Assembly (NCBI RefSeq): GCF_006385255.1
Contig: NZ_VFJE01000055.1
Coordinates: forward strand, 372,001-436,000
From: Flavobacterium microcysteis
Lineage (GTDB): Bacteria > Bacteroidota > Bacteroidia > Flavobacteriales > Flavobacteriaceae
Direction of reading: 5' to 3'
DNA: 64,000 bases
In this document: piece after piece, positions 1-9,136 of the stretch
Layout of the letters: each line of letters starts with the position of its first letter
How positions within the stretch are numbered: the stretch's first letter is position 1
The notes under the pieces: generated by a model
What the model was told of the DNA's origin: nothing
Database searches by the model: none
Seen by the model: the letters and a program-made list of their open reading frames with translations, nothing else
Translations under genes and position numbers: made by a program

Positions 1-1370
1 TATTAGGCTTTATTAAAGCAGGAAGTATTTCAAATTATTTCCCGACTAATGTTATTGAAGGTATGCTTGCCGGTATTGGAGTTATTATCATTTTAAAGCA
101 GATTCCGCATGCTGTTGGATACGACAGCGATTTTGAAGGTGATGAAACTTTCGCAGAAAACGGTGGAAATGCTCTGGGATCTTTAATGGATTCGTTAGGA
201 CATCTGCATATTGGAGCGATCCTGATTACCTTGATATCGTTGACAATCTTGATTTCATGGGATAAAATAGCTTTCTTAAAAAGGCTGAAATTGGTTCCAG
301 GAGCTTTAGTAGCTGTTGTAGTGGGAGTAGTACTGAATGAAGTTTTTACCGCTTCGGGCAGCGCATTGGCTATTTCTACAGAGCATTTGGTTTCTTTACC
401 GGTTCCGCAATCTTTTGATGATTTCAAGAATATCATTGTTACTCCTGATTTTTCTGGATTTATGAACCCTAAAGTTTGGGTTGTAGGTGCCACAATTGCA
501 ATCGTAGCTTCTATTGAAACACTTTTATGTATAGAAGCATCAGACAGGATGGATTCCCAAAAACGATATACGGATACGAACGTAGAACTAAAAGCCCAAG
601 GAATTGGAAACATGTTGAGTTCATTCATTGGAGGATTGCCTATGACTTCTGTTGTAGTAAGATCATCTGCAAACGCAAATGCAGGAGCAAAATCCAAAAT
701 GTCAGCTATAATTCATGGTGTTTTGTTGTTAATCAGCGTAGTATCGATTCCGTTTCTTTTGAACAAAATTCCTTTGGCAACATTGGCAGCCGTTCTTTTA
801 ATGGTAGGATACAAATTAGCAAAACCAACAGTAATCATGCATTTCTGGCATAAAGGGAAATATCAGTTTGTTCCTTTTATCGTAACGCTACTTGGAGTTG
901 TTTTCCTTGATTTGTTAAAAGGTGTTGCTTTGGGTATCGCTATCAGTGTTGTCTTTATCTTGAGAGGTAACCTGAAAAGAGCTTATCGTTTTAGAAAAGA
1001 AAAATTTGAAGATGGTGATGTAATCAGAATCGACCTGGCACAAGAAGTATCCTTCCTGAATAAGGCAGCAATAAAGACGACTTTGGCTGAAATACCTGAA
1101 AATTCTAAAGTAGTAATCAATGCATCTGACACGGTTTATATTGCCCATGATGTATTGGATTTGATTCATGAGTTTGCCACTATCAGGGCAGCTGATGAAA
1201 ATATTAAGGTAAAACTGAAAGGCTTTAAAAAGGCATATGAATTAAATGACATTGATGACAAGGCAAACCATGTCTTCTTTGAAAATTATGAAGAAGCCAG
1301 AGCCAGAAAGCAAGCCAAAGCTGATTATGACCGATGCATGGCATTAGTCGGAAAAGAAAAAGAAAATTAA
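1..1370 (+). CDS. SulP-family anion transporter, N-terminus outside window
   Basis: The reading frame is open from the first bases of the window, so the gene begins upstream; about 455 residues are visible. The visible part is a run of hydrophobic transmembrane segments typical of SulP (SLC26-like) transporters, followed by a soluble C-terminal domain of about 110 residues that fits a STAS-like domain. It is followed after 64 bp by a beta-carbonic anhydrase on the same strand. Pairing of SulP permeases with carbonic anhydrase is known for putative bicarbonate transporters, so bicarbonate is a more likely substrate than sulfate. That substrate is inferred from context, not seen in the sequence. 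Confidence 0.88.
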   Translation, partial: LGFIKAGSISNYFPTNVIEGMLAGIGVIIILKQIPHAVGYDSDFEGDETFAENGGNALGSLMDSLGHLHIGAILITLISLTILISWDKIAFLKRLKLVPGALVAVVVGVVLNEVFTASGSALAISTEHLVSLPVPQSFDDFKNIIVTPDFSGFMNPKVWVVGATIAIVASIETLLCIEASDRMDSQKRYTDTNVELKAQGIGNMLSSFIGGLPMTSVVVRSSANANAGAKSKMSAIIHGVLLLISVVSIPFLLNKIPLATLAAVLLMVGYKLAKPTVIMHFWHKGKYQFVPFIVTLLGVVFLDLLKGVALGIAISVVFILRGNLKRAYRFRKEKFEDGDVIRIDLAQEVSFLNKAAIKTTLAEIPENSKVVINASDTVYIAHDVLDLIHEFATIRAADENIKVKLKGFKKAYELNDIDDKANHVFFENYEEARARKQAKADYDRCMALVGKEKEN

Positions 1371-1434
1371 AAAGAAACCAAAAAATGTCAGCTGAGCTGA
1401 CTAAAATTTAAAAACTATTATAATACAAAAAACA

Positions 1435-2070
1435 ATGAGCGATTTTTATAAAAAAATAATTGACGGAAACAAGAAATGGGTAGAATCTAAAATTAACCAA
1501 GACCCAAAATATTTTGAGAAACTAGCAGAAGGCCAATCACCACCTTTATTATGGATTGGATGTTCAGATAGCCGCGTTCCTGCAAACGAAGTTATTGGAG
1601 CACAGCCGGGAGAAGTGTTTGTACACAGAAACATTGCTAATATGGTAGTGCATTCAGATATGAACATGCTTAGCGTTTTGGATTATGCTGTAAACGTTTT
1701 GAAAGTAAAGCATGTTATTGTATGTGGACATTACGGATGTGGAGGCGTTAAAGCTGCTATGGGTAATGATTCTATCGGTTTGATTGATAACTGGATTCGT
1801 CATATCAAGGATGTTTACAGACACCACCATCACTATTTGGATTCAATCCTTGACGAAAAGGAGCGTTTTGATGCTTTTGTAGAATTGAACGTTAAAGAAC
1901 AGGTTTATGATTTGGCTAAGACTTCAATCGTTCAGGGAGCATGGAGAAATGGACAGGATTTATGCCTTCACGGATGGGTTTACAGACTGAACTCCGGAAT
2001 TGTAAAAGACCTGGAAGTAAATCTGTGCGGAAACGAAGATTTGGATCAAGTTTACCAATTGAAATTCTAA
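1435..2070 (+). CDS. beta-class carbonic anhydrase
   Basis: This 211-residue protein interconverts CO2 and bicarbonate in the cytoplasm. The beta-class signature is complete: C43-S-D45-S-R47 supplies one zinc Cys and the Asp/Arg dyad, and H99-x-x-C102 in CGHYGCGG supplies the other zinc ligands. The length is normal for the family. It directly follows the SulP permease gene and precedes a strong terminator, so the two probably form a bicarbonate uptake/hydration pair. The symbol could be can or cynT; the sequence does not decide between them. Confidence 0.95.
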   Translation: MSDFYKKIIDGNKKWVESKINQDPKYFEKLAEGQSPPLLWIGCSDSRVPANEVIGAQPGEVFVHRNIANMVVHSDMNMLSVLDYAVNVLKVKHVIVCGHYGCGGVKAAMGNDSIGLIDNWIRHIKDVYRHHHHYLDSILDEKERFDAFVELNVKEQVYDLAKTSIVQGAWRNGQDLCLHGWVYRLNSGIVKDLEVNLCGNEDLDQVYQLKF

Positions 2071-2072
2071 AT

Positions 2073-2108
2073 AAAAAAGCCTCTTGAAAAAGAGGCTTTT
2101 TTTTTATT
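2073..2108. terminator. bidirectional terminator between carbonic anhydrase and LETM1-like genes
   Basis: A GCCTCTT / AAGAGGC stem with a GAAA loop is flanked by A-run and T-run. It serves both convergent genes and overlaps the end of the minus-strand gene by a few bases. Confidence 0.85.
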
Positions 2109-3306
2109 CTTCAGATTCGAGGTTTTCGTTAAATGTGGAAGGCAGCAGTTGCGGAATAAATTTGATTAATATCGGCAATAACAGGCCACCGCCAGGCAGA
2201 AGGAAAATAGTCAATGACGGAATGGTCTTGCAGATTTCCAAAAGCTGTTTCTTCACCTTTTTCTTTTCTTTAGCATCCAGACTACGATGAGTAGAGTGCG
2301 TAAGCAGAAGCATCAAATCGCCATTGTTAGATAGTTCCTTAGCCAATCGGGTTTTATTTCTTGTAATCAGTATTTTTACATTCTGTGTAGCCTGGTCGTA
2401 AAAATGCTTGACCGGATTGGAATAGTTGAAATATGGAATCTGCTTTTTGTACTTATTGATGAAATTGTCAGTAGAGGTAATGCTTTCAGTGACAAAATTA
2501 TCAGGGACATTCATGATTTTAGCCAGTTCATATAAAAAGTAAGCCTCATTGCTTTCCATTTCCATATCGCTCCAAAGTGCCATTCCTGCCATATCAATCA
2601 GATATAGTTTTTCTAATTTCTGTGTATAAATATCCAGTCCAAGCGCTTCCATGTCCTGCACGTTGACTTTAGAGAATTTGGTGTAACGTACAGATGCTTC
2701 AAACAACTTAATTAGCAAATCGTCATATTTCGATTTCTTTAGCTTGGTATTCAAAGCCAGAGAAATAATACTGATGATGGTTTCTTCCAGCTTTTTTAAA
2801 TAATTATCAGGAATAGAGTGGTTCATCAGGTATTGCTGAAATGCCAGTACATCTACAAACAGCAAAGCATTGGTTAGTATATGCGAAAAGTTTTTGCTGA
2901 TGATATCCTCATTTGTCTGTATTCGTTCTGCTATAATCTTTTCCAGATTATGAGAAGGCGTACTTTCGGGAAGCATCTTGTCCAAAAGATTAAAACCTTT
3001 AGGATGCATTTCCTTATAAAAAGCAATCGTTTTTGCGATAAAGTTTTTTGGATCAGGATCGTGAGTAACCAGACCATATACACGATATAGCGTATTCAGT
3101 AAGGCAACTTTTGAAAACTCTTCAGAAATCCAGCCTTTGGTATCAATAGGCTGCGGTGTATCAAACGAAACCACATGGCCGTAGATAAAACCGGTGTCAC
3201 GAGTGTCTTTATAGAATTCCAACGGATAACCCACAACAGGATATTGCAGGTACTTTTGTTCTGCAAAAAACTTGTCGATCCAGCCGTGTGCCGAAGGGTT
3301 AATCAT
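2104..3306 (-). CDS. LETM1-related (biofilm-associated type) protein
   Basis: A 400-residue soluble-looking protein. Its C-terminal part (about 325-390) has the run LLEICKTIPSLTIFLLPGG followed by PILIKFIPQLLPSTF. This is the hallmark of the LETM1 domain, known from the mitochondrial inner-membrane ion-exchange protein. In flavobacteria such proteins are annotated as LETM1-related biofilm-associated proteins; the biochemical role is not established. The N-terminal 300 residues are helical and family-specific. It is monocistronic, convergent with the carbonic anhydrase gene. A TAAATTTG -7 box lies on the minus strand at 3311-3318, just upstream of the start. Confidence 0.8.
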   Translation of the reverse strand: MINPSAHGWIDKFFAEQKYLQYPVVGYPLEFYKDTRDTGFIYGHVVSFDTPQPIDTKGWISEEFSKVALLNTLYRVYGLVTHDPDPKNFIAKTIAFYKEMHPKGFNLLDKMLPESTPSHNLEKIIAERIQTNEDIISKNFSHILTNALLFVDVLAFQQYLMNHSIPDNYLKKLEETIISIISLALNTKLKKSKYDDLLIKLFEASVRYTKFSKVNVQDMEALGLDIYTQKLEKLYLIDMAGMALWSDMEMESNEAYFLYELAKIMNVPDNFVTESITSTDNFINKYKKQIPYFNYSNPVKHFYDQATQNVKILITRNKTRLAKELSNNGDLMLLLTHSTHRSLDAKEKKKVKKQLLEICKTIPSLTIFLLPGGGLLLPILIKFIPQLLPSTFNENLESEE

Positions 3307-3479
3307 GATTCAAATTTACGATGCAAAGCTATGTTTTTTATTATGAAGTCAAAAAATAATTGACGACTGCTTTTAGTTGTATTTTATATCTGAAAAATGA
3401 GACATAAACTTAAATTACTCATAACAATAAAGGCTTTTAGCTGCTTTATCCTTATTTTTAATAGACTAAAGTACAGTTT

Positions 3480-4682
3480 ATGAACCTAAAATCAGGAATG
3501 CCTTTCTGGCTTATCAAAGATGGATTGCCCTATACTTTTCCAAAATTGGGCAAAGATATCGAGACGGATGTTGTCATCATTGGAGCCGGTATTTCCGGTG
3601 CATTAGTGCGTTATTATTTAATCAATGCAGGAATCCAATGTGTGATGATTGATTCCAGAACAATTGGTTTAGGAAGCACTTCTGCCAGTACTTCGCTTTT
3701 GCAATATGAAATTGATACGCCGCTCCATGTGTTAACCGAAAAGATTGGAAAAGAAAAGGCAGAGAGAGCCTACCATTTATGCGATTATGCTATTGATAAA
3801 TTGGAAGAGATAGCAAAGAAACTCAAGCTTAAAGAATTTGAAAGAAAAAAAAGTCTTTGGTATGCTGCTTATAAAAAAGATGTGTCTTTGTTGGAAAAAG
3901 AATTCCAAGCCAGAAAACAGGCAGGTTTTGATGTCAAACTTCTTGATGAAAAGCAAATTCAGGAACAATTTGGATTTAAGGCTCCATTGGCTATTCTTTC
4001 TGCACAAGCGGCCCAGACCAATGCTTATGCTTTTACCCATAAATTGTTACAAGCCAAAAAAGGCAGCAAGCTTGATATTTATGATCGGAGTCCTATTGTA
4101 AAAATCAATACTAAGAAAAATGGTGCAGTCCTTAAAACCGAATCCGGTTTTACAATCAAAGCAAAAAAAGTAGTGTATGCCACTGGTTATGAAGTTGTAG
4201 AGTTTATTGACAAAAAAATTGTTGACTTGCAATCGACCTATGCTGTGGTAAGCGAACAGTATAACGAAAAGAAGTTTTGGAAAGATGAAGTCCTTATTTG
4301 GAATACTGCTAATCCTTATCTCTATATGCGAACTACGCCGGATGGCAGAGTGCTTGTAGGCGGCAGAGATGAAGAATTCCATAATCCTGATAAAAGAAAT
4401 AAATTGATTTCTAAAAAGACCAAACAGCTAACAAAAGACATCAATACACTGTTCCCGTATTTGGATTTCAAACCTGAGTTTAGCTGGACAGGAACTTTTG
4501 GAGCTACAAAGGACGGACTTCCTTTTATAGGCATTTATGACAGAATGCCTAATAGCTATTTTGCTTTGGGTTTTGGAGGCAACGGGATTACTTTTAGCCT
4601 GATTGCCGCAGAAATCATAACAGACCTTTTATTGGGGAAGAAAAATAAAGATGCGGCTATTTTCTCTTTTGACCGGGTGTAA
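3480..4682 (+). CDS. FAD-dependent oxidoreductase (DAO family)
   Basis: A 400-residue flavoprotein of the D-amino-acid-oxidase/glycerol-3-phosphate-dehydrogenase fold. The N-terminal dinucleotide-binding motif VVIIGAGISG (residues 31-40) is followed by an acidic strand end (MIDSR). The C-terminal FAD-contact region DGLPFIGIYDRMPN and FALGFGGNGITFS also fits the family. There is no Rieske domain and no signal peptide. The substrate (amino acid, amine or other) cannot be read from the sequence. It stands alone between a divergent LETM1-like gene and a DUF4142 lipoprotein gene. Confidence 0.85.
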   Translation: MNLKSGMPFWLIKDGLPYTFPKLGKDIETDVVIIGAGISGALVRYYLINAGIQCVMIDSRTIGLGSTSASTSLLQYEIDTPLHVLTEKIGKEKAERAYHLCDYAIDKLEEIAKKLKLKEFERKKSLWYAAYKKDVSLLEKEFQARKQAGFDVKLLDEKQIQEQFGFKAPLAILSAQAAQTNAYAFTHKLLQAKKGSKLDIYDRSPIVKINTKKNGAVLKTESGFTIKAKKVVYATGYEVVEFIDKKIVDLQSTYAVVSEQYNEKKFWKDEVLIWNTANPYLYMRTTPDGRVLVGGRDEEFHNPDKRNKLISKKTKQLTKDINTLFPYLDFKPEFSWTGTFGATKDGLPFIGIYDRMPNSYFALGFGGNGITFSLIAAEIITDLLLGKKNKDAAIFSFDRV

Positions 4683-4812
4683 TTTCATGCTAAAATTGGA
4701 CTTGTCTGAATCGTATAACATTATAAGTTAATTCTGTAAGTAGGATAATTTTTTTATTGGGTAATTTAGATAATCTAGAAAAAATTACAAACCAACTAAA
4801 AATTTATACCGT

Positions 4813-5406
4813 ATGAAAAAGCCAACAATTTTTGGAAAAGCACTCCTAAGTCTGGGTGTTTTATCTCTGTCTTTAGGAACAATTTCTTGTAAGAATGAAT
4901 CCAAAACAGAAGACCCTAAAGAAGTAGCAGAAGACGAGAACGAAGCCAAATTCGATACTATTAAAGAAGCAGAAAAAGACGCTGAAATTTTGGTTGATGC
5001 TGCGGATTTTGATTTGGAACAAAGAGAACTGGGCAAGTTAGCACAGTCTAAAGGTGTTTCAACTGCCGTTAAAGATTTAGGCAAGATGATGGAAAAACAT
5101 CACAATGAATCTTTTATGAAACTTTCTGCTTTGGCAAAAGAAAAACAAATTTCTATTCCAACAGCAATTACGGAAGATGGGCAGAAAGAATATGATAAGC
5201 TAAGTAAAGCCGATACAAAAAACTTTGACAAGGACTATCTGGATCGTGTTTATAAAGAACATCATGATGCCATAGGAGATTTTACTCAGGATGCTCAAGC
5301 AACAAAGAGCGTTGAAATTAAAGCCTATCTGGAAAGTATGATTGTCACTTTGCAAAACCATCATGATGAAGTAGAAAAATTACAAGCCACACTTGCTAAG
5401 AAATAA
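4813..5406 (+). CDS. DUF4142-domain lipoprotein
   Basis: A 197-residue protein with a lipoprotein signal peptide ending in the lipobox LGTISC at about residue 26, then an acidic linker (KTEDPKEVAEDENEAK). The body is a helical DUF4142 domain with conserved His pairs (KHHNE, EHHD, NHHDE) typical of this ferritin-like predicted fold. It should be anchored in the outer membrane or periplasm. The molecular function of DUF4142 is unknown; genes of this type often lie among envelope-stress genes, which fits the two small membrane proteins that follow. Confidence 0.88.
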   Translation: MKKPTIFGKALLSLGVLSLSLGTISCKNESKTEDPKEVAEDENEAKFDTIKEAEKDAEILVDAADFDLEQRELGKLAQSKGVSTAVKDLGKMMEKHHNESFMKLSALAKEKQISIPTAITEDGQKEYDKLSKADTKNFDKDYLDRVYKEHHDAIGDFTQDAQATKSVEIKAYLESMIVTLQNHHDEVEKLQATLAKK

Positions 5407-5430
5407 TAATCCAACTAAATATATACAGTC

Positions 5431-5592
5431 ATGGGAAATTTACTTTATACAATAGCCGTAATTCTTGTTATTGTCTGGGCCATCGGTTTTTTCGGAGGAA
5501 TGGTTACCAGTAGTCTTATTCACGTTTTGTTGGTGATTGCCATCATTGTCGTACTGTTAAGAGTAATACAAGGAAGAAAGCCTTTAGAATAA
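5431..5592 (+). CDS. small membrane protein (Lmo0937-like), copy 1
   Basis: A 53-residue protein starting MGNLLYTIAVILVIVWA, with two hydrophobic segments separated by a Gly-rich turn and a basic tail ending GRKPLE. It resembles the short Lmo0937-family membrane proteins found widely in Bacteroidota; function is unknown. It lies 24 bp behind the DUF4142 gene and 42 bp before a close paralogue, so the three are probably one operon. Confidence 0.8.
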   Translation: MGNLLYTIAVILVIVWAIGFFGGMVTSSLIHVLLVIAIIVVLLRVIQGRKPLE

Positions 5593-5634
5593 CCTCTTCA
5601 TAAACAAATAGTCTAACCAATAAAAAACACTATC

Positions 5635-5805
5635 ATGGGAAATTTGCTTTATACAATCGCAGTTATTTTGGTAATTATCTGGGCATTAGGATTTTTTGGG
5701 ATTCTTGGAGCAGGAATCGCAACTAATGGCTTGATACATATTTTGTTAGTGATTGCGGTCATTATCGTACTGCTTAGAATTATCCAAGGAAAGAAGCCTC
5801 TATAA
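5635..5805 (+). CDS. small membrane protein (Lmo0937-like), copy 2
   Basis: A 56-residue tandem paralogue of the preceding gene. Start (MGNLLYTIAVILVI) and end (GLIHILLVIAVIIVLLR, QGKKPL) are nearly identical and the turn region is three residues longer. The pair arose by local duplication. A strong terminator follows 20 bp after the stop codon. Confidence 0.8.
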   Translation: MGNLLYTIAVILVIIWALGFFGILGAGIATNGLIHILLVIAVIIVLLRIIQGKKPL

Positions 5806-5828
5806 GTTTTGATCCGCCAAAAACAAAC

Positions 5829-5858
5829 AAAAAGCCCGAGCAAATGCCCGGGCTTTTT
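5829..5858. terminator. terminator after the small membrane protein pair
   Basis: An AAAAAGCCCG / CGGGCTTTTT stem with an 8-nt loop. It can work in both directions and so may also end the minus-strand acyl-CoA dehydrogenase operon. Confidence 0.8.
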
Positions 5859-5883
5859 CCATTTACCAACTATTAAAACGCAA

Positions 5884-7689
5884 TTAAAAGCAATATTGAT
5901 TTTCTTGAATTAATTTGGAAGCGATGGTTTCACGCAAAGCAACCACATTAGGAAGATTGGTATATTTAGTGAAACGTCTTAGTCCCATCAACATCATTCG
6001 TTGTTCATCGCCTTCAGCAAATGAAGCAATGCCTTCTTTTCCTTTAGCATTAACGATGTCAACGGCTTTGTATAGGTATAACTGTGCCATTGCAATTTGC
6101 TCTTTTACATTTTCAGCACCTTTTGCTTTTGCCAGCTTTTCTGTTCTTAAGATGGTTGATTCTGCCATATAGATTTCGATAAGAATATCAGCAGCAGCCA
6201 TTAATAATTGCTGGTGCCCATCCAAATCCGGGCCGTATTTTTGTACAGCACTTCCGGCAACCATAAGGAATGCTTTTTTCAATTTGCCAATCAGTTCTTT
6301 TTCTTCTGCAAACAATTCAGAATAATCAGGCGTGTTAAAATCAGGAATTCCCATTAACTCTTCAGCTACTTTCATAGCAGGACCTAATAAGTCTACGTGA
6401 CCTTTCATGGCTTTTTTAACCAACATTCCAACAGAAAGCATTCTGTTGATTTCGTTTGTTCCTTCATAGATTCTAGCGATTCTAGCATCTCTCCAGGCAC
6501 TTTCCATTGGTGTGTCTTCAGAGAATCCCATACCGCCTAAAATCTGGATTCCTTCATCAGAACAGTTTTGTATGTCTTCAGAAATAGCAACTTTTAGGAT
6601 AGAACATTCTATAGCAAATTCTTCTACACCTTTCAATTCTGCTTCCTGATGTGAAGAGCCTTCTGCTACTCGTGCATTGATTCGGTCTTCAATAGATTTA
6701 GCTGCACGGTAAGAAGCACTTTCTCCTGCATAGCATGAAGTTGCCATTTCAGCAATTTTGGAACGGATAGCACCAAAATTAGCAATAGGCGTATTGAATT
6801 GTATTCTTTCGTTAGCATATTTTATAGCTCCGGAAGAAACTCTTCTTTGCGCATCAAGACAGGCAGCACCTAGTTTGATACGGCCAACGTTAAGAGCGTT
6901 CATAGCAATCTTAAAGCCGTTTCCTCTTTCTGAAAGCATATTTTCAACCGGAACTTTTGTGTCACTGAAAAATACCTGACGGGTAGAGGAGGCACGGATT
7001 CCTAATTTGTGTTCTTCCTCGTTCATTGAAATTCCGTTAGACGGATCGTTTTCAACAATGAACCCTGTGATGTTTTTATCATCTCCAATTCTCGCAAACA
7101 CGATAAAAAGACTGCAGAATCCGGCATTGGAAATCCACATTTTTTGTCCGGTGATTTTATAATGCGTACCGTCATCAGACAATACTGCTTTTGTTTTACC
7201 AGAATTAGCATCAGAACCAGCACCTGGTTCCGTCAAACAGTAAGCCCCAAACCATTCGCCTGAAGCTAATTTTGGAACGTATTTTTTCTTTTGTTCTTCC
7301 GTACCGTATAATGTAATTGGCATAGTCCCGATTCCGGTGTGGGCACCAAAAGCGGTGGAAAATGATCCGGTTGCTCCGGAAATATAGTCACAAACCAGCA
7401 TGGTAGAAACAAATCCCATTCCCAGTCCGCCATATTCTTCAGGAACAGCAACACCTAACAGACCTAATTCTCCTGCTTTACGCATGCATTCTTCTGTAAA
7501 GGCGTAATCCTTATTTTCGAAACGGTTTTTATTCGGCCAGATTTCTTTATCCACGAATTCTTTTACCGTCTGCTTCATCATTAATTGTTCTTCCGAAAAA
7601 TCTTCCGGAGTAAAAATGTCCTCACATTTTGTTTCTTTTACCAAAAACTGCCCGCCGCGGGTAACGTCTTTTTCGATAGTATCTGCCAT
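5884..7689 (-). CDS. fadE: acyl-CoA dehydrogenase (FadE-type, long form)
   Basis: A 601-residue flavoenzyme for the first step of fatty-acid beta-oxidation. The middle domain has the signature CLTEPGAGSDANSG, and the C-terminal catalytic stretch has IYEGTNEINR with the expected Glu. A roughly 150-residue C-terminal extension follows, as in long bacterial FadE-like enzymes. I chose the Met at 7689 (MADTIEKDVT). A longer in-frame start at 7815 would translate the low-complexity spacer between this gene and fadA into an implausible Ser/Tyr/Leu-rich stretch. The gene is last in the order fadN-fadA-fadE, the same order as the Bacillus subtilis fadNAE operon. Confidence 0.9.
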   Translation of the reverse strand: MADTIEKDVTRGGQFLVKETKCEDIFTPEDFSEEQLMMKQTVKEFVDKEIWPNKNRFENKDYAFTEECMRKAGELGLLGVAVPEEYGGLGMGFVSTMLVCDYISGATGSFSTAFGAHTGIGTMPITLYGTEEQKKKYVPKLASGEWFGAYCLTEPGAGSDANSGKTKAVLSDDGTHYKITGQKMWISNAGFCSLFIVFARIGDDKNITGFIVENDPSNGISMNEEEHKLGIRASSTRQVFFSDTKVPVENMLSERGNGFKIAMNALNVGRIKLGAACLDAQRRVSSGAIKYANERIQFNTPIANFGAIRSKIAEMATSCYAGESASYRAAKSIEDRINARVAEGSSHQEAELKGVEEFAIECSILKVAISEDIQNCSDEGIQILGGMGFSEDTPMESAWRDARIARIYEGTNEINRMLSVGMLVKKAMKGHVDLLGPAMKVAEELMGIPDFNTPDYSELFAEEKELIGKLKKAFLMVAGSAVQKYGPDLDGHQQLLMAAADILIEIYMAESTILRTEKLAKAKGAENVKEQIAMAQLYLYKAVDIVNAKGKEGIASFAEGDEQRMMLMGLRRFTKYTNLPNVVALRETIASKLIQENQYCF

Positions 7690-7717
7690 TGTATTTTTTG
7701 TTTTTTTGTTAAACTTT

Positions 7718-7934
7718 TTGAGATAATAGATAATAGAGGATAGTTTATAGTTTATAGAGGATAGTTGAAAGTTGAAAGTTAGAGAATAGGACTGCAAAGA
7801 ATTTTGAAAACTCATAGCTATCCGCTAAATTCTAAACTTTTAAAATGATGTCTCATATCAACTATTCCCTCTCAACTTTCAACTATTTAAAATGATGTCT
7901 CATATCAACTATCCTCTATCAACTTTCAACTATT
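7718..7934. repeat. spacer with a 47-bp tandem duplication and an inverted relative
   Basis: Between fadA and fadE the 47-bp stretch at 7841-7887 is repeated with few changes at 7888-7934; both contain TAAAATGATGTCTCATATCA and end in CAACTTTCAACTATT. The stretch 7718-7790 holds a diverged relative in the opposite orientation (GGATAGTTGAAAGTTGAAAG). The last copy reaches into the fadA stop codon. This looks like simple slippage or REP-like spacer DNA, not coding sequence. Confidence 0.75.
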
Positions 7935-9114
7935 ATAGTATTTCATAAATCCCAGCAGCTCCTTGTCCAGTACCTACACACATAGTTACGATACCGTATT
8001 TGTTGCCTCTGCGTTTCATTTCATCAAATAATTGCACGGAAAGTTTAGCTCCGGTACAACCTAGTGGATGGCCCAATGCAATAGCACCACCGTTTACGTT
8101 TACGATATCAGGATTGATTCCCAATTCACGAATAACGGCTAATGACTGCGATGCGAATGCCTCGTTTAATTCAATCAATTCGATGTCGTTTAATGACATT
8201 CCAGCCTGCTTTAATGCTTTTGGAATAGCCTTAACAGGACCAATTCCCATGATTCTTGGCTCAACTCCAGCTGCAGCATAACTTACCAATCTTGCAATAG
8301 GCTGAAGGTTCAACTCTTTTACAAGCTCTTCGGACATGACCATTACAAAGGCGGCACCATCGCTCATTTGAGAAGAAGTACCGGCTGTAACGCTTCCGTC
8401 AGCTGCAAACACCGGTTTCAATTTGCCTAAAGCTTCCAATGAAGTATCAGCTCTTGGGCCTTCATCTTTAGTAACGGTATAGGATTTAGTCGCTTTCTTT
8501 CCGTTTTCATCAATATAAGTCTGGTCAACAGTAATTGGTACTATCTGTTTGTCGAATTTGCCTTCTGCTTGTGCTTTTAACGCTTTTTGATGTGAATTGT
8601 AACCAAACAAATCCTGATCTTCTCTGGAAACCTTAAACTGTTTTGCAACAGCTTCTGCCGTCAGTCCCATTCCCCAGTAATAATCTTCATGGCCTTCTTT
8701 AGCCACGGCATAATCTGGTGTTGGTTTATAGCCTCCCATCGGAATAAAGCTCATGCTTTCAGCACCACCTGCAATAATACAGTCGGCCATTCCAGATTGG
8801 ATTTTGGCTGTTGCCATTCCAATAGTTTCCAAACCAGAAGCACAGTAACGATTAACGGTTACTCCTGGAACATCGTCTATCTTAAGTCCCATAAGAGAAA
8901 TCAGACGGGCAACATTTAATCCTTGTTCAGCTTCTGGCATGGCATTACCAACCATAACATCATCGATTCTTTTTTTGTCAAAATCAGGCAGCTCATTCAT
9001 CATATACTGAATGGTTTCTGCGGCAAGCTCGTCTGGACGCTTGAATCGGAATACTCCTTTTGGCGCTTTTCCAACGGCTGTGCGGTATGCTTTTACTATA
9101 TATGCTGTTTTCAT
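7933..9114 (-). CDS. fadA: acetyl-CoA C-acyltransferase (3-ketoacyl-CoA thiolase)
   Basis: A 393-residue thiolase that performs the last, thiolytic step of beta-oxidation. The acyl-accepting Cys91 lies in NRYCASGLETIGMA, the active-site His in GHPLGCTGA, and the second Cys in MCVGTGQGAAGI near the C-terminus. Length is normal for the family. It lies 22 bp downstream of fadN on the same strand and should be co-translated with it. Confidence 0.95.
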   Translation of the reverse strand: MKTAYIVKAYRTAVGKAPKGVFRFKRPDELAAETIQYMMNELPDFDKKRIDDVMVGNAMPEAEQGLNVARLISLMGLKIDDVPGVTVNRYCASGLETIGMATAKIQSGMADCIIAGGAESMSFIPMGGYKPTPDYAVAKEGHEDYYWGMGLTAEAVAKQFKVSREDQDLFGYNSHQKALKAQAEGKFDKQIVPITVDQTYIDENGKKATKSYTVTKDEGPRADTSLEALGKLKPVFAADGSVTAGTSSQMSDGAAFVMVMSEELVKELNLQPIARLVSYAAAGVEPRIMGIGPVKAIPKALKQAGMSLNDIELIELNEAFASQSLAVIRELGINPDIVNVNGGAIALGHPLGCTGAKLSVQLFDEMKRRGNKYGIVTMCVGTGQGAAGIYEIL

Positions 9115-9136
9115 TTTCTAGTCTCTTTAATCTCGA

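Noticed and set aside
7690-7815. Longer N-terminus of the acyl-CoA dehydrogenase
   Set aside because: It would translate a repetitive AT-rich spacer; the family start is the Met at 7689.
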